From Actinomycetes bacterium (GTDB lineage Bacteria > Actinomycetota > Acidimicrobiia > Acidimicrobiales > Acidimicrobiaceae), in assembly GCA_021822605.1 (NCBI GenBank), contig JAKAQL010000005.1, positions 22,063-86,062 of the forward strand: 64,000 bases of DNA. Reading direction: 5' to 3'. Made by a program: the position numbers and the translations under genes. Below are positions 35,902 through 44,997 of this stretch, one piece after another. The notes under the pieces were generated by a model. It had not been told where the DNA came from, did no database searches, and was given only the letters and a program-made list of their open reading frames with translations. Numbering within the stretch: the first letter of the stretch is position 1; each line of letters starts with the position of its first letter.

Positions 35902-38592
35902 TTAAAGCCTGGCTTCAGCCCAATTCGAACCGATACCAACGTTGACAACCAGTGGCACCGCAAGTTCTATGACGTTAGCGAGTGTCGTTCGAACGATGTC
36001 GGCAACAGCTCGCGCGTCTGTGATCGGCGCCTCGACTACCACCTCGTCATGGATCTGGAGAACCAGGCGCGCCTTTCCATCTCCGAGCTCACGATCGAGG
36101 GCGACGAGCGCCATCTTAAAGATGTCTGCCGCGAGACCCTGGGTCGGCGCATTCATCGCCTGGCGCTCGGCACCTTGGCGAAGCGCCCGATTCGCCGAGT
36201 TCAACTCCGGCAAATATCGTCGCCGACCTAACAGGGTCGTGGTATAGCCCCGTTCGCGGGCCTCTTGGATCACCCTCTCGCGGTAACCTTTCAACCCCGG
36301 AAAGGCGCTAAAGAATGCCGAAAGGATCGCCTCAGCCTCTTCATTCGTCACACCAAGCCGGGTAGCCAGTCCATAAGTCTCCATCCCATAGGAAAGACCA
36401 TAGGCAACCATTTTGGCGACCGCGCGCTGCTCGTAACTTACCTGATCCGGGGCTACGCCGTAGATCGAAGCGGCGACCATTGCATGGACATCGCCGCTGC
36501 TACGCAACACCTCGATCAACCGAGGGTCTTCGCTGAGATGGGCGAGAATTCGTAGCTCAATCTGAGAATAATCGGCGGCGACCAAGGCAAAACCCTGGGG
36601 CGCGACAAAGACCCGGCGAAACTGGCGACCCTCCTCCGAGCGGACCGGGATATTCTGGAGGTTTGGGTGCTCTGACGAGATACGACCCGTTCGTGCAACC
36701 GTTTGGTTGAAGGTCGCATGGATCCTTCCGTCGTCGGCCACCTCGCCCTTGAGTCCCTCATAAAACGTCGAGTGAAGCTTGTCGAGCTCTCGGAAGCGCA
36801 GTACAAGCCCCACTAGCGGATGCTGGTCACGGAGGCCTTCTAGGACCTGCGCGTCAGTCGAATAGCCAGTCTTTGTCTTTTTACCGGTAGGTAGACCCAG
36901 CTGATCGAAGAGCACCGTCCCAAGCTGCTTCGGTGAATTGGGGTTAAATGATGGGCTAGTGAGTGTATGGATCGCGGCAAGACTTGACGCTGCCTCGGAG
37001 GCGAGTGCGGCACCAATCTCGTCGAGTACGCCCAGATCGATTGCGACGCCCGCAATCTCCATCCTGGTCAAAACCTTGACCAGCGGCAATTCGATCTCAT
37101 TCGCCAGACGAAGGACTCCCTCGGCCTCAATGCGCTCCAGCAGAAGAGAGAGCAGCTGTGGGATTGCCCCGAGTTCTTGACGCAGCTCGGCTTCCGTTGT
37201 CGAGTTACCGTCAAAGAGGCCCTGCGGTTCTAGGTCTTTCCATCCCAATTGGAGAAGTTCGGCTACCGCTCGCAAGTCGGAACGGCGCTCAGAGGCATCC
37301 AGGACGTAGGCGAGCACACCCAGATCGAGGAGTTCGCCAGCGGCCAGCGAAATCGAACAGGTCAAGTCCAACGAACGAAGCAGCTCCTTGAGTCCGATAC
37401 CAGCGAGGGATACGCCAGCCAGTTCGGACGCATCGAGTAGGTCCAGACTGCTGCAAGGTGTTGAGGTCAACCAGACTTCACTACCTTGATCTTTCGTTTC
37501 CGCACCAAATCCAAGGATTGAGGGCGACGATCTTCCGGCCTCGCCATCGAACCGCGAGGTAACCGCGAGGATCTTCGGACGCGCAGCAAGGAGATCCCCG
37601 ATGGAGGCAGACGTCTTTGTGGCAGTGCTCAGACTCTCACGAGATTGTGTGCTCTGGCGGCGTCCCACGAGTTCACTCAGTTTCTCATAGGCGGTTCGCA
37701 ACCCGAAGGAACCGATAAAAAGCCGTTCCGCAGCGGCCTGGTCAATCTCAACGGGCATCATCAGATCATCAAGTGATGTCTCGAGTGGGACTGCTCGATC
37801 GAGCGTTGCCAGCTGCCTGAAGAGCGGCAACTCCACGGCAGATTCCTCAAAGGCACCACGCTGCCGAGCTGGCAACTCCTCCAAATTTGCGAGGATGCCA
37901 TCGAGATCGCCATAGCGGTTCAGGAGCAGAGCCGCCGTCTTTGGGCCGATGCCACGGACACCTGGAAGGTTATCGGACTTGTCACCCCTCAATACTGCAA
38001 AATCACAGTACTGCTCGGCCGTCACTCCATACTTCGCGATCATAGCAGCTTCATCCATAGTCCCGAGGTGCGAGACCCCTTGCCTCGTCAAATGAACCCG
38101 CACCAAGGGGTCAGCTACTAACTGGAGAATATCTCTGTCCCCGGTGACGACATCGACCTCAAACTGTTGGGCCTCAGCAAGGGACGTCAGCGTTGCAATC
38201 ACGTCGTCCGCCTCATAGCCCGCCATCTCGATGCTCGGGATGCCTAAAGCGCGAAGGAGCCCTCGAAGCGCTTCTAGCTGGAATCGGAGCTCGTCTGGCG
38301 TCGTCGCTCTCCCTCCCTTGTAGTCACCAAAAAGCTCATCTCGGAACGTTGGTGAGGGGTGGTCAAGTGCAACAACCAGATGCGTCGGGTGAAATTGACC
38401 GAGCGCTGAGACCACCATGCGGAAAAACCCAAAAAGCGCATTCGTAGGCCCGCTTGGCCCCTGCATCGGAGGTATCGCGAAGAACGCCCTGAACATCAAG
38501 GAGTAGCCATCAATAGCAAGAAGCCTCAGAGCAGTCTCGCTATGGTTGTCCTGATTGTTGTCCTGATTATTGTCCTGGCTTGAGGTCTCCAT
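35902..38592 (-). CDS. polA: DNA polymerase I
   Basis: PolA (896 aa) has a 5' nuclease domain at about 22-310 (AGYEADDVIATLTSLA, LRGDKSDNLPGVRGIGPKTAALLL). The 3'-5' exonuclease-like region is degenerate and lacks recognisable DxE acidic residues, and the polymerase is family A. Polymerase motifs are VAADYSQIELRILAHLS (A), RAVAKMVAYGLSYGM (B) and LQIHDEVVVEAP (C). It acts in repair and Okazaki fragment processing. The annotated start makes the N-terminus METSSQDNNQDNNQDN, encoded by a 12-bp tandem repeat that also holds the stop of the ANTAR gene. A slightly later start is possible. Confidence 0.95.
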   Translation of the reverse strand: METSSQDNNQDNNQDNHSETALRLLAIDGYSLMFRAFFAIPPMQGPSGPTNALFGFFRMVVSALGQFHPTHLVVALDHPSPTFRDELFGDYKGGRATTPDELRFQLEALRGLLRALGIPSIEMAGYEADDVIATLTSLAEAQQFEVDVVTGDRDILQLVADPLVRVHLTRQGVSHLGTMDEAAMIAKYGVTAEQYCDFAVLRGDKSDNLPGVRGIGPKTAALLLNRYGDLDGILANLEELPARQRGAFEESAVELPLFRQLATLDRAVPLETSLDDLMMPVEIDQAAAERLFIGSFGLRTAYEKLSELVGRRQSTQSRESLSTATKTSASIGDLLAARPKILAVTSRFDGEAGRSSPSILGFGAETKDQGSEVWLTSTPCSSLDLLDASELAGVSLAGIGLKELLRSLDLTCSISLAAGELLDLGVLAYVLDASERRSDLRAVAELLQLGWKDLEPQGLFDGNSTTEAELRQELGAIPQLLSLLLERIEAEGVLRLANEIELPLVKVLTRMEIAGVAIDLGVLDEIGAALASEAASSLAAIHTLTSPSFNPNSPKQLGTVLFDQLGLPTGKKTKTGYSTDAQVLEGLRDQHPLVGLVLRFRELDKLHSTFYEGLKGEVADDGRIHATFNQTVARTGRISSEHPNLQNIPVRSEEGRQFRRVFVAPQGFALVAADYSQIELRILAHLSEDPRLIEVLRSSGDVHAMVAASIYGVAPDQVSYEQRAVAKMVAYGLSYGMETYGLATRLGVTNEEAEAILSAFFSAFPGLKGYRERVIQEARERGYTTTLLGRRRYLPELNSANRALRQGAERQAMNAPTQGLAADIFKMALVALDRELGDGKARLVLQIHDEVVVEAPITDARAVADIVRTTLANVIELAVPLVVNVGIGSNWAEARL
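38542..38577 (-). repeat. Three imperfect 12-bp tandem repeats at the polA start
   Basis: The plus strand reads atggttgtcctg, attgttgtcctg, attattgtcctg. In polA these encode the repeated Gln-Asp-Asn-Asn/His near the N-terminus, and the first unit in reading direction holds the TAA of the upstream ANTAR gene. Slippage here would change the PolA N-terminus in steps of four residues without breaking the frame. Confidence 0.8.
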
Positions 38593-39169
38593 CGATCACC
38601 CTCTCCGCCACGTCCTTGACTCTGCCACGGGTATCCATCGCCGTCTTTTGCAAGAAGCGAAATGCTTCAGACTCTGAAAGCTGATACTCATCCATCAACC
38701 GAGCCTTGGCACGATCCAAGATCACTCGGGTCTCCAACTTCTCCTCAAGCCGCCGCCGTTCATCGTGTATCCGTTCTAGTTCCCCCTCCACAAGCATCTT
38801 TTCGTCAAAACGAGCGAGAGCAAGCTCGATAGCAGGGACTAGATCGTTGGCTTGGAAGGGTTTCACGAGATACGCCATGACACCGGCCTCCCGAGCCTGC
38901 TCCACCAGGGATCGCTGAGAAAACGCAGTAAGAATAATGACGGCACAGAGGTGCTCCGCGTTGATGGCTTCGGCGACGGTCAGTCCATCCATTCCGGGCA
39001 TCTTGACATCCAAGACAGCGGCGGCCGGTCGCATCGTGCGGACCGCTTCGAGCGCCTCATCACCACGTCCGACATCAGCCACGACATCGTAGCCCTCGGC
39101 GATAAGCATCTCCTTGAGGTCACGCCGAATGATGGCCTCATCCTCTGCAATGATGATTCGCTGTGTCAT
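38567..39169 (-). CDS. Response regulator with ANTAR RNA-binding output domain
   Basis: The product is 200 aa. The receiver domain (1-120) has the acidic pair EDEAIIRRD, the phosphorylated Asp in AAVLDVKMPGMDG and the Lys in YLVKPF. A coiled coil links to the ANTAR domain at about 137-192 (LETRVILDRAKARLMDEYQLSESEAFRFLQKTAMD). ANTAR proteins of the AmiR/NasR type bind paired hexanucleotide hairpins in leader RNA and block termination. In actinobacteria this gene commonly lies near polA. It overlaps polA by 26 nt. No cognate histidine kinase is adjacent. Confidence 0.93.
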   Translation of the reverse strand: MTQRIIIAEDEAIIRRDLKEMLIAEGYDVVADVGRGDEALEAVRTMRPAAAVLDVKMPGMDGLTVAEAINAEHLCAVIILTAFSQRSLVEQAREAGVMAYLVKPFQANDLVPAIELALARFDEKMLVEGELERIHDERRRLEEKLETRVILDRAKARLMDEYQLSESEAFRFLQKTAMDTRGRVKDVAERVIDGDLKPGQ

Positions 39170-39275
39170 ATCCGTCCCTCACTGCCTCCCGATCCACTCC
39201 ATTTGTGTTCCCTAGTAAGCTAGGCGCTACCCGTTAGAACGGGTGCCATTTGGCGTCACTACGAAGGAGGCATCG

Positions 39276-39929
39276 ATGATTATCGGCCGAGCGCTGTGGG
39301 TTGCGGGGACCAACACTTGGATCGTCTCAGCCGACAACAAGGAATGCGTCATCATCGATTGTCCACCTGATCCAGATGCCATCGTGGACCTTATCACCCA
39401 ATATCAATTGCGCCCAAAGGCGATCATCGCCACTCACGGTCATGTCGACCACACCGGTGGGATCCGTAGTGTATCCCAGTACTATCCAAGTTCGCACATC
39501 TATCGGCACCCCGAAGACGCACACTACCTGCGCGACCCTCTCCAGGCAAGTGGGATGCTGCGCGAGGCTTTGAGAGCAACGGGGCTCGATCTGCGGGAAC
39601 CTGAACTGATCGAAGACTTTGGCGAGGGAGATCATGTCAAAGGGGCAGGTATGGATTTTCGCGCGCTGCATACCCCTGGACATACACCCGGGTCTATCTG
39701 TATCATGGCTTCGCTCCCCGAAGGCGATGTGCTGTTCACTGGCGATCATCTCTTCAAGGGATCGATTGGTCGTACCGACCTCCCTGGGGGTTCGTCTGAA
39801 CTGCTCATGGAATCAATGAGAACGAAGATCCTACCGCTCGCCGACGATCTACCGGTCTACCCAGGTCATGGCGAAACCACTACCATTGGCAAGGAGCGCA
39901 CAACCAATCCATACCTCATCAATCAATAA
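39276..39929 (+). CDS. MBL-fold metallo-hydrolase (glyoxalase II-like)
   Basis: The product is 217 aa from the ATG at 39276, behind a strong AAGGAGG; an in-frame start at 39243 lies over upstream sequence. The metal motif HxHxDH is ATHGHVDHTGG. Further ligands lie in HTPGHTPGSICI, FTGDHLF and YPGHGETT. The family hydrolyses thioesters such as S-lactoylglutathione or mycothiol adducts; the substrate is unknown. The C-terminal substrate helix domain of true glyoxalase II is missing, so it is better called a YcbL-like hydrolase. It is divergent from the ANTAR gene. Confidence 0.9.
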   Translation: MIIGRALWVAGTNTWIVSADNKECVIIDCPPDPDAIVDLITQYQLRPKAIIATHGHVDHTGGIRSVSQYYPSSHIYRHPEDAHYLRDPLQASGMLREALRATGLDLREPELIEDFGEGDHVKGAGMDFRALHTPGHTPGSICIMASLPEGDVLFTGDHLFKGSIGRTDLPGGSSELLMESMRTKILPLADDLPVYPGHGETTTIGKERTTNPYLINQ

Positions 39930-40250
39930 CCCCGGCTAGCAGTGGCGTCCTTCCATTTGGCACATGGAACGCCTCACGGTCGTCGACACCGCATCGCGTG
40001 ACGAACCCCGCGCTATCACTAGCCCCTCAATCAACCAACGGCCTCGCTGATCGAGATTGCGCGAGCACCCGTGCTAGGACTTTCGAGGACTTGCATGGCT
40101 CATAACCCCCTAGCCGACGACGGACAATATTCTTGCGCCCCGAACCGAGCGGAGGCACCGCCCAGCTAAATCCAGCGAGTCGGCACGAATTCAAGAGAGG
40201 TCGCGGACCTGAGAAGGCCGTATGACCATCGTCTCGAGGACGACTGAGCG
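39930..40250. other. Intergenic region, 321 nt, nothing recognised
   Basis: This lies between the MBL gene and the 3' end of the leftward tRNA. No protein-like frame, repeat or terminator with a T-run was found. It probably contains transcription end signals for both flanking units. Confidence 0.4.
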
Positions 40251-40333
40251 TACCCGGGGCGGGATTCGAACCCGCACGCCCTTGCGAGCAGAGGCTTTTG
40301 AGGCCTCCGTGTCTACCATTCCACCACCCGGGC
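40251..40333 (-). tRNA. tRNA-Leu, anticodon CAA
   Basis: On the minus strand the gene starts GCCCGGG, which pairs with CCCGGGT at the 3' end (G-T in the first pair) before discriminator A. The anticodon arm is GAGGC-CTCAAAA-GCCTC, which puts CAA at positions 34-36 and decodes UUG. GGTTCGAATCC is the T-loop. A long variable arm is present (class II), as expected for leucine. CCA is not encoded; CGC follows. No other tRNA was seen in the window. Confidence 0.93.
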
Positions 40334-40423
40334 TATTAGACGAATCAGCATAATGCGCGGCTGGGGTGTAACCAATCAGCCATTGACAGCATCAAAGTAT
40401 TTGTAAGGGAGGCGCTAGGACAG

Positions 40424-40471
40424 CTCGATGCAAGCTGGACTCGATGCAAGCTGGACTCGATGCAAGCTGGA
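40424..40471 (+). repeat. Three perfect tandem copies of a 16-bp unit
   Basis: CTCGATGCAAGCTGGA is repeated three times head to tail, and a degenerate fourth (CTCGACACGG) follows. It lies about 65 nt upstream of fabD, between the tRNA and the fatty acid operon. The unit contains the short palindrome GCAAGC-adjacent AGCT but no long dyad. The repeat could alter promoter spacing or bind a regulator several times. It is too short and spacer-less to be a CRISPR array. Confidence 0.9.
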
Positions 40472-40536
40472 CTCGACACGGCGGGCTCGATGGGTGCGGT
40501 TCTCAATGGGTATGAATATGGAGGTGAGAGGCGGCG

Positions 40537-41742
40537 ATGATTGCTTTTGTCTTTCCAGGGCAGGGATCTCAGCAACCTGGCATGGGTGCACCCTGGGCTG
40601 ATCACCCCTCTTTTGAGTTGGTCGAGGAGGCGAGTAACATTCTCGATCGGGATCTCACCCATCTGCTGACTGATGCCGATTCCGACATGCTTCAGATCAC
40701 CCGCAATACGCAGATCTCCACGTTCTTGCTCTCGATGGTAGCGCTCGACGCGGTTGAACGTCTGGGTGTCGCCCCACAGGTCTGCGCGGGCCACTCTCTG
40801 GGAGAGTATGCGGCACTAGTCGCGGCTGGCGGTCTTGCTTTCGATGCCGGGCTTCGTCTCGTTCAGGAACGGGGCGAGGCCATGGCTATCGCTGCAGAGG
40901 CGCAGCCCGGGGCCATGATCGCCCTCCTCGGAGCAGATCTTGACGTGGCTAGGGCTATGTGTGACAGCATTCCTGGCGATCTCTGGGTGGCTAATCACAA
41001 CTCCGCCTCGCAGATCGTCCTATCGGGCACCCACGAAACCATCGCTCAAGTGGAGGCGCGCGCGAAGGAATTCGGCGTCAAGCGCGTGACACGTCTGAAA
41101 GTAGGGGGTGCATTCCATTCCCCTTACATGGAAGCAGCTCGAGATCGCCTGTTCAAGGCCATTGAAGCGACCAAATTCTACGACCTCGAAGTTCCAGTTA
41201 TCGCAAACGTCGATGCACGTGAGCATGTGGAGGCTGCGGACTGGCCAGCCCTTCTCGCCGACCAACTGACCCACTCGGTGCGATGGGAAGAGACGATCCA
41301 GTATCTCCGAGAGCTCAAACCCCGTCTAGTTCTGGAGGTCGGTCCGGGTGGCGTGCTGACAAATCTCATGAAACGCACCGCACCCGAACTCTCCGTTCTC
41401 TCAATCGCCACGCCGGCGGATCTAGAGAAGCTGCTGGCAACTGTCGCATCCCAAGGGCCAATGGATGACTGGGCCACCTCGCACCAAGGAGAGCGGCTCT
41501 ATGGCACCGAGCGTTTGGTTGTTGCACCATCGACTGGTGTCTTCCAGCCCGAAGGCACCAATTGCGTCGTCGGAGATCCCATCTTTGTTGGCCAGCTCCT
41601 AGGAACGATAGGCGAAACCGAACTTCGATCGCCTTTTGCTGGCGTCCTTCAGGGGATGATCGCTGTGTCGGGAGAGCGTGTCACCACCGGTCAGCCGATC
41701 GCCTGGCTCACCATTTCCGATCAAACGACCGCTGAAAGATAG
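40537..41742 (+). CDS. fabD: Malonyl-CoA:ACP transacylase with C-terminal biotinyl/lipoyl-like domain
   Basis: Residues 1-310 are FabD, which loads malonyl groups onto ACP. The N-terminus is FVFPGQGSQQPGMG, the active-site Ser87 is in CAGHSLGEYAAL and the His in GGAFHSPYM. The family usually ends near 310. Here about 80 further residues follow (about 318-396). They show two half-barrels: VVAPSTGVFQ...VGDPIFVGQLLGTIG, then LRSPFAGVLQG...GERVTTGQPIAWL. This is the barrel-sandwich pattern of biotinyl/lipoyl domains, but the turn between halves reads GETE where the modified Lys (MKM) should stand. The gene opens the operon fabD-fabH-fabG-acpP-fabF. Confidence 0.93.
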   Translation: MIAFVFPGQGSQQPGMGAPWADHPSFELVEEASNILDRDLTHLLTDADSDMLQITRNTQISTFLLSMVALDAVERLGVAPQVCAGHSLGEYAALVAAGGLAFDAGLRLVQERGEAMAIAAEAQPGAMIALLGADLDVARAMCDSIPGDLWVANHNSASQIVLSGTHETIAQVEARAKEFGVKRVTRLKVGGAFHSPYMEAARDRLFKAIEATKFYDLEVPVIANVDAREHVEAADWPALLADQLTHSVRWEETIQYLRELKPRLVLEVGPGGVLTNLMKRTAPELSVLSIATPADLEKLLATVASQGPMDDWATSHQGERLYGTERLVVAPSTGVFQPEGTNCVVGDPIFVGQLLGTIGETELRSPFAGVLQGMIAVSGERVTTGQPIAWLTISDQTTAER

Positions 41743-41789
41743 GCGGTCCTCACCATTCTCCAAAAACTAGCACATAAAGGAAGGTCACC

Positions 41790-42713
41790 ATGGGAGCTCG
41801 CATAACTGGTTTTGGGGCAGCACTGCCCGAACGAGTAGTAACGAACGCGGATTTTGAGAAGTACCTCGATACCTCGGACGAGTGGATTGCATCACGTACC
41901 GGGATACACGAGCGCCGCTTTGGAGGAACGACAACCTCACTAGCGATCGAAGCGGGAAGAAATGCCATCGCCTCAGCCGGCATCACGGCGGCAGACATCG
42001 ACTTCGTCCTCCTCTCCACAACGACGCCCGACCAGACCGTCCCAGCTACGTCTGCCGAGGTTACCTACCAACTTGGAACCACCGGGGGCGGAATGGATAT
42101 CAACGCTGCCTGCGCGGGTTACGTCTATGCACTTATCACCGCCCGCGGTCTCATTGAGATGGGTTACCGCCGCATTCTTGTCATTGGGGCCGACACACTC
42201 TCGAAGATTACCGACCAGAACGATCGTTCAACCGCCGTTCTCTTTGCAGACGGGGCTGGCGCGGTCGTGCTCGAAGCCAGTGAGCAAGAGACATTTCTCG
42301 GTTGGGATCTCGGTGTCGATGGGTCCGCCCGACCAATCCTCTACTGTGACCACGGCGGTTACATGTACATGGAGGGACAAGAGGTCTTCAAACGAGCGGT
42401 TCGCGCGATGCTCGACTCCGCACAACGAGCACTAAAACAAGCTGGCGTCACGGGCGACCAAGTAAGCTTGCTCGTCCCCCACCAAGCGAACCTTCGCATC
42501 ATTCAAGCGGCAAATGATCGCCTCGGTATTCCTCTTGACCGAACAGCACTCGTTCTCGACAAGACTGGCAACACCTCATCAGGCTCGATTCCCCTGGCGC
42601 TAGCTGACGCCGCTAATGCCGGACGCATCTCCAACGGAGATCTGGTCCTCTTTACTGGCTTTGGTGCGGGTATGACCTGGGCAAGCGCCGTTGTCCGATG
42701 GGAGCTTCCATGA
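41790..42713 (+). CDS. fabH: 3-oxoacyl-ACP synthase III
   Basis: FabH (307 aa) starts fatty acid synthesis by condensing acyl-CoA with malonyl-ACP. The catalytic Cys is in DINAACAGYVYAL, the His in VPHQANLRI and the Asn in KTGNTSSGSIPLAL. The start follows AAGGAAGG. The stop overlaps fabG as ATGA. FabH type (acetyl- or branched-chain primer) cannot be told from sequence by eye. Confidence 0.96.
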   Translation: MGARITGFGAALPERVVTNADFEKYLDTSDEWIASRTGIHERRFGGTTTSLAIEAGRNAIASAGITAADIDFVLLSTTTPDQTVPATSAEVTYQLGTTGGGMDINAACAGYVYALITARGLIEMGYRRILVIGADTLSKITDQNDRSTAVLFADGAGAVVLEASEQETFLGWDLGVDGSARPILYCDHGGYMYMEGQEVFKRAVRAMLDSAQRALKQAGVTGDQVSLLVPHQANLRIIQAANDRLGIPLDRTALVLDKTGNTSSGSIPLALADAANAGRISNGDLVLFTGFGAGMTWASAVVRWELP

Positions 42714-43420
42714 GCCATGTCCTTGTGACGGGCGCCGCCACCGGTATTGGTCTCGCGAGCGCGCTACGCCTGCTTGCTGATGGTCATCAAGTTACCGCTA
42801 CGTACCACGGCACTCCTCTGCCCCCCGAACTCGATGCCTGCTCTCGCGTCCGACTCGATATCGGCGATGCTGCCTCCGTTCAAGCTGGCCTCAAAGAGGT
42901 TGAGGCAAACACCGGACCAGTTGAGGTGCTGGTGGCCAACGCAGGCTCGACGCGTGATACACTTCTGGCCCGCATGGACGACGAGCGTTTTGAAGAGATG
43001 CTCAACACCAACCTCACTTCAGCCTTCCGGCTGACAAAGGCTGTGCTACCCTCAATGATGAGAGTTCGACACGGTCGGCTAATTTTTATCTCATCGATTG
43101 TTGCCCTCACCGGGGGACCTGGGCAGACAAACTACGCGGCATCAAAGGCTGGCCTAATCGGCTTTGCTCGTTCCTTAGCGCGCGAGCTTGGCTCTCGCAG
43201 CATTACAGCGAACGTCATCCTACCTGGCGCCATCGAGACCAAGTTGCTCGGCGATGCTGGCGAGAGTCGGCGCCAAGAGATCGAGAGACAGATACCCCTC
43301 GGAAGAGTCGGTCGCCCCGACGAGGTAGGGGCTGTCGTGCAATTTCTGGCCTCCGAAGGGGCCAGTTACATCAATGGTGCATTGATCACCGTTGATGGTG
43401 GGTTGGGAATGGGGATCTAG
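42710..43420 (+). CDS. fabG: 3-oxoacyl-ACP reductase
   Basis: This short-chain dehydrogenase (236 aa) has the NADP(H) motif VTGAATGIGLA, the NAG block VANAGSTRDTLL, and the catalytic Ser in FISSIVAL with Tyr/Lys in NYAASKAGLIGFA. It reduces 3-oxoacyl-ACP. The ATG at 42710 overlaps the fabH stop by 4 nt; an in-frame start at 42698 lies inside fabH. The position inside the fab operon supports FabG rather than another SDR. Confidence 0.94.
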   Translation: MSHVLVTGAATGIGLASALRLLADGHQVTATYHGTPLPPELDACSRVRLDIGDAASVQAGLKEVEANTGPVEVLVANAGSTRDTLLARMDDERFEEMLNTNLTSAFRLTKAVLPSMMRVRHGRLIFISSIVALTGGPGQTNYAASKAGLIGFARSLARELGSRSITANVILPGAIETKLLGDAGESRRQEIERQIPLGRVGRPDEVGAVVQFLASEGASYINGALITVDGGLGMGI

Positions 43421-43492
43421 GCCCAACCCCGACATGAACCCTTGTTGGCAAGTAGCGACAAGGCACGCATCACAAGAAAGGAAAATGACAAC

Positions 43493-43735
43493 ATGGATCG
43501 ACAAGAGGCATTTGAAAAGTTCACGGAGTGCACCGTCAAGGTCCTCGGCGTCAATAAAGATCAGGTGGTCGAGTCAGCTAGTTTCGCCGACGATCTCGAT
43601 GCCGACTCGCTGGACCTCGTTGAGCTCATCATGGCTCTCGAAGACGAGTTCTCCGTGACGGTACCTGAATCAGAGCTCGAAGGTGTCGACACGGTTGGGA
43701 AGGCCTTTGATCTCGTCTACGGGAAGTTAGGATGA
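43493..43735 (+). CDS. acpP: Acyl carrier protein
   Basis: The product is 80 aa and acidic. The phosphopantetheine attachment Ser is in DLDADSLDLVELIM, the classic DSL motif. It starts at the ATG 43493 behind AAAGGA; a longer frame to 43442 has basic, non-ACP-like residues. It carries the growing chain between the Fab enzymes encoded around it. Its stop overlaps the fabF start (ATGA). Confidence 0.96.
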   Translation: MDRQEAFEKFTECTVKVLGVNKDQVVESASFADDLDADSLDLVELIMALEDEFSVTVPESELEGVDTVGKAFDLVYGKLG

Positions 43736-44934
43736 GACTCAGCTACGGGGATACTCCTATCTTTGCCACCCACCGCGTGGCAGTGACCGGTCTTGGGGTG
43801 GTTTCGGGTCTGGGACTCGATCTCGCTAGTTTCTGGCAGGGATTGCTCACACCTCCACCCCCTGGAGTACGGCGAGCCGAGGGGTTTGACCCTACGAAGT
43901 GGCTCTCCGCTAAGGAGATCCGACGTCACGACCGGTACAACCAGATGGGTGTTGCCGCAGCAGATATGGCGCTAGCCGACGCTGGCAATCCCTCCTACTC
44001 TGCTGATCGTGTCGCGGTTTGGATGGGCACTGGCGTTGGCGGCCTTGCGAGCCTCGAGGCCCAAGTCATCATCGGGCATGAGCGTGGATACTCTCGGGTT
44101 TCTCCATTCCTCGTGCCGTTGATGATGGTCAATTCAAATGCCGCATCGATATCGATGCGCTTTGGCTTCCAGGGTCCGTGTGAGGTATCGGTGACTGCCT
44201 GTGCGGCCTCCAACCATGCGATCGAGAACGCAGCCCACTTGGTGGCTACCGGACGGGTGGACATGGCGGTGACCGGCGGTGCGGAAGCGGCGATCACCAA
44301 TGCCGCCGCTGCCGGATTTACCAATATGACTGCCACCTCTAAAGTCGACATATCACGGCCATTTGACCGCAATCGCGATGGCTTTGTCATGGGAGAGGGT
44401 GCTGGTGTTCTCGTGTTGGAGAATTACGACAAAGCCGTGGCGCGCGGAGCGAGGATCTACGCCACCATCGACGGAATTGCCTCGACGGCTGACGCCTACC
44501 ACATCACACAACCAGCACCGGGCGGCGCAGGAGCCTACAAAGCGATGCAGATGGCGATCGAGGATGCGGGTATCACCGTCGAAGATATTGCCCACATCAA
44601 TGCCCATGGAACCTCTACACCGATGAATGATCTCGCAGAGGCAGCCGCGATTCGATCGCTCTTCGGCTCGTTGAACCCACCGGTAACCTCAGCCAAAGGC
44701 GCGCTCGGCCACGCCCTCGGGGCAGCGGGTGGTCTTGAGGCCGTCGCTGTCGCTCTGACCTTCGCGCATCAGTTGATCCCGCCCACGGCCAACACCGTTG
44801 ACCTAGATCCAGAGATCGACATTGATGTGGTGCTCAAGGATCCACGTCCCTTGCCACCGGGCCACATCCTCTCAAACTCCTTCGGATTCGGGGGGCACAA
44901 CGCTTGCATCGTCTTCGGGCCACCTCCTGCCTAG
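43732..44934 (+). CDS. fabF: 3-oxoacyl-ACP synthase II
   Basis: FabF (400 aa) is the elongating condensing enzyme. The catalytic triad is Cys in VTACAASNHAI, His in INAHGTSTPMND and His in GALGHALGAAGG. VTGLGVVSGLG is the N-terminal signature. It is the last gene of fabD-fabH-fabG-acpP-fabF. No fabI or fabZ is encoded here, so the cycle is completed elsewhere. Confidence 0.96.
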   Translation: MRLSYGDTPIFATHRVAVTGLGVVSGLGLDLASFWQGLLTPPPPGVRRAEGFDPTKWLSAKEIRRHDRYNQMGVAAADMALADAGNPSYSADRVAVWMGTGVGGLASLEAQVIIGHERGYSRVSPFLVPLMMVNSNAASISMRFGFQGPCEVSVTACAASNHAIENAAHLVATGRVDMAVTGGAEAAITNAAAAGFTNMTATSKVDISRPFDRNRDGFVMGEGAGVLVLENYDKAVARGARIYATIDGIASTADAYHITQPAPGGAGAYKAMQMAIEDAGITVEDIAHINAHGTSTPMNDLAEAAAIRSLFGSLNPPVTSAKGALGHALGAAGGLEAVAVALTFAHQLIPPTANTVDLDPEIDIDVVLKDPRPLPPGHILSNSFGFGGHNACIVFGPPPA

Positions 44935-44997
44935 GATATGACGGAGGACTTCCGAGCCCTTTCGGAGTAGGCGTCTTGGACCGGGTAGGATGGACCA

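Noticed and set aside
40424..40471. Three direct repeats as a CRISPR array
   Set aside because: There are no spacers between the 16-bp units and no cas genes.
44935..44997. Imperfect hairpin TTCCGA...TCGGAG after fabF as a terminator
   Set aside because: The stem is short and bulged and lacks a T-run; read-through into the UbiB-like gene seems as likely.
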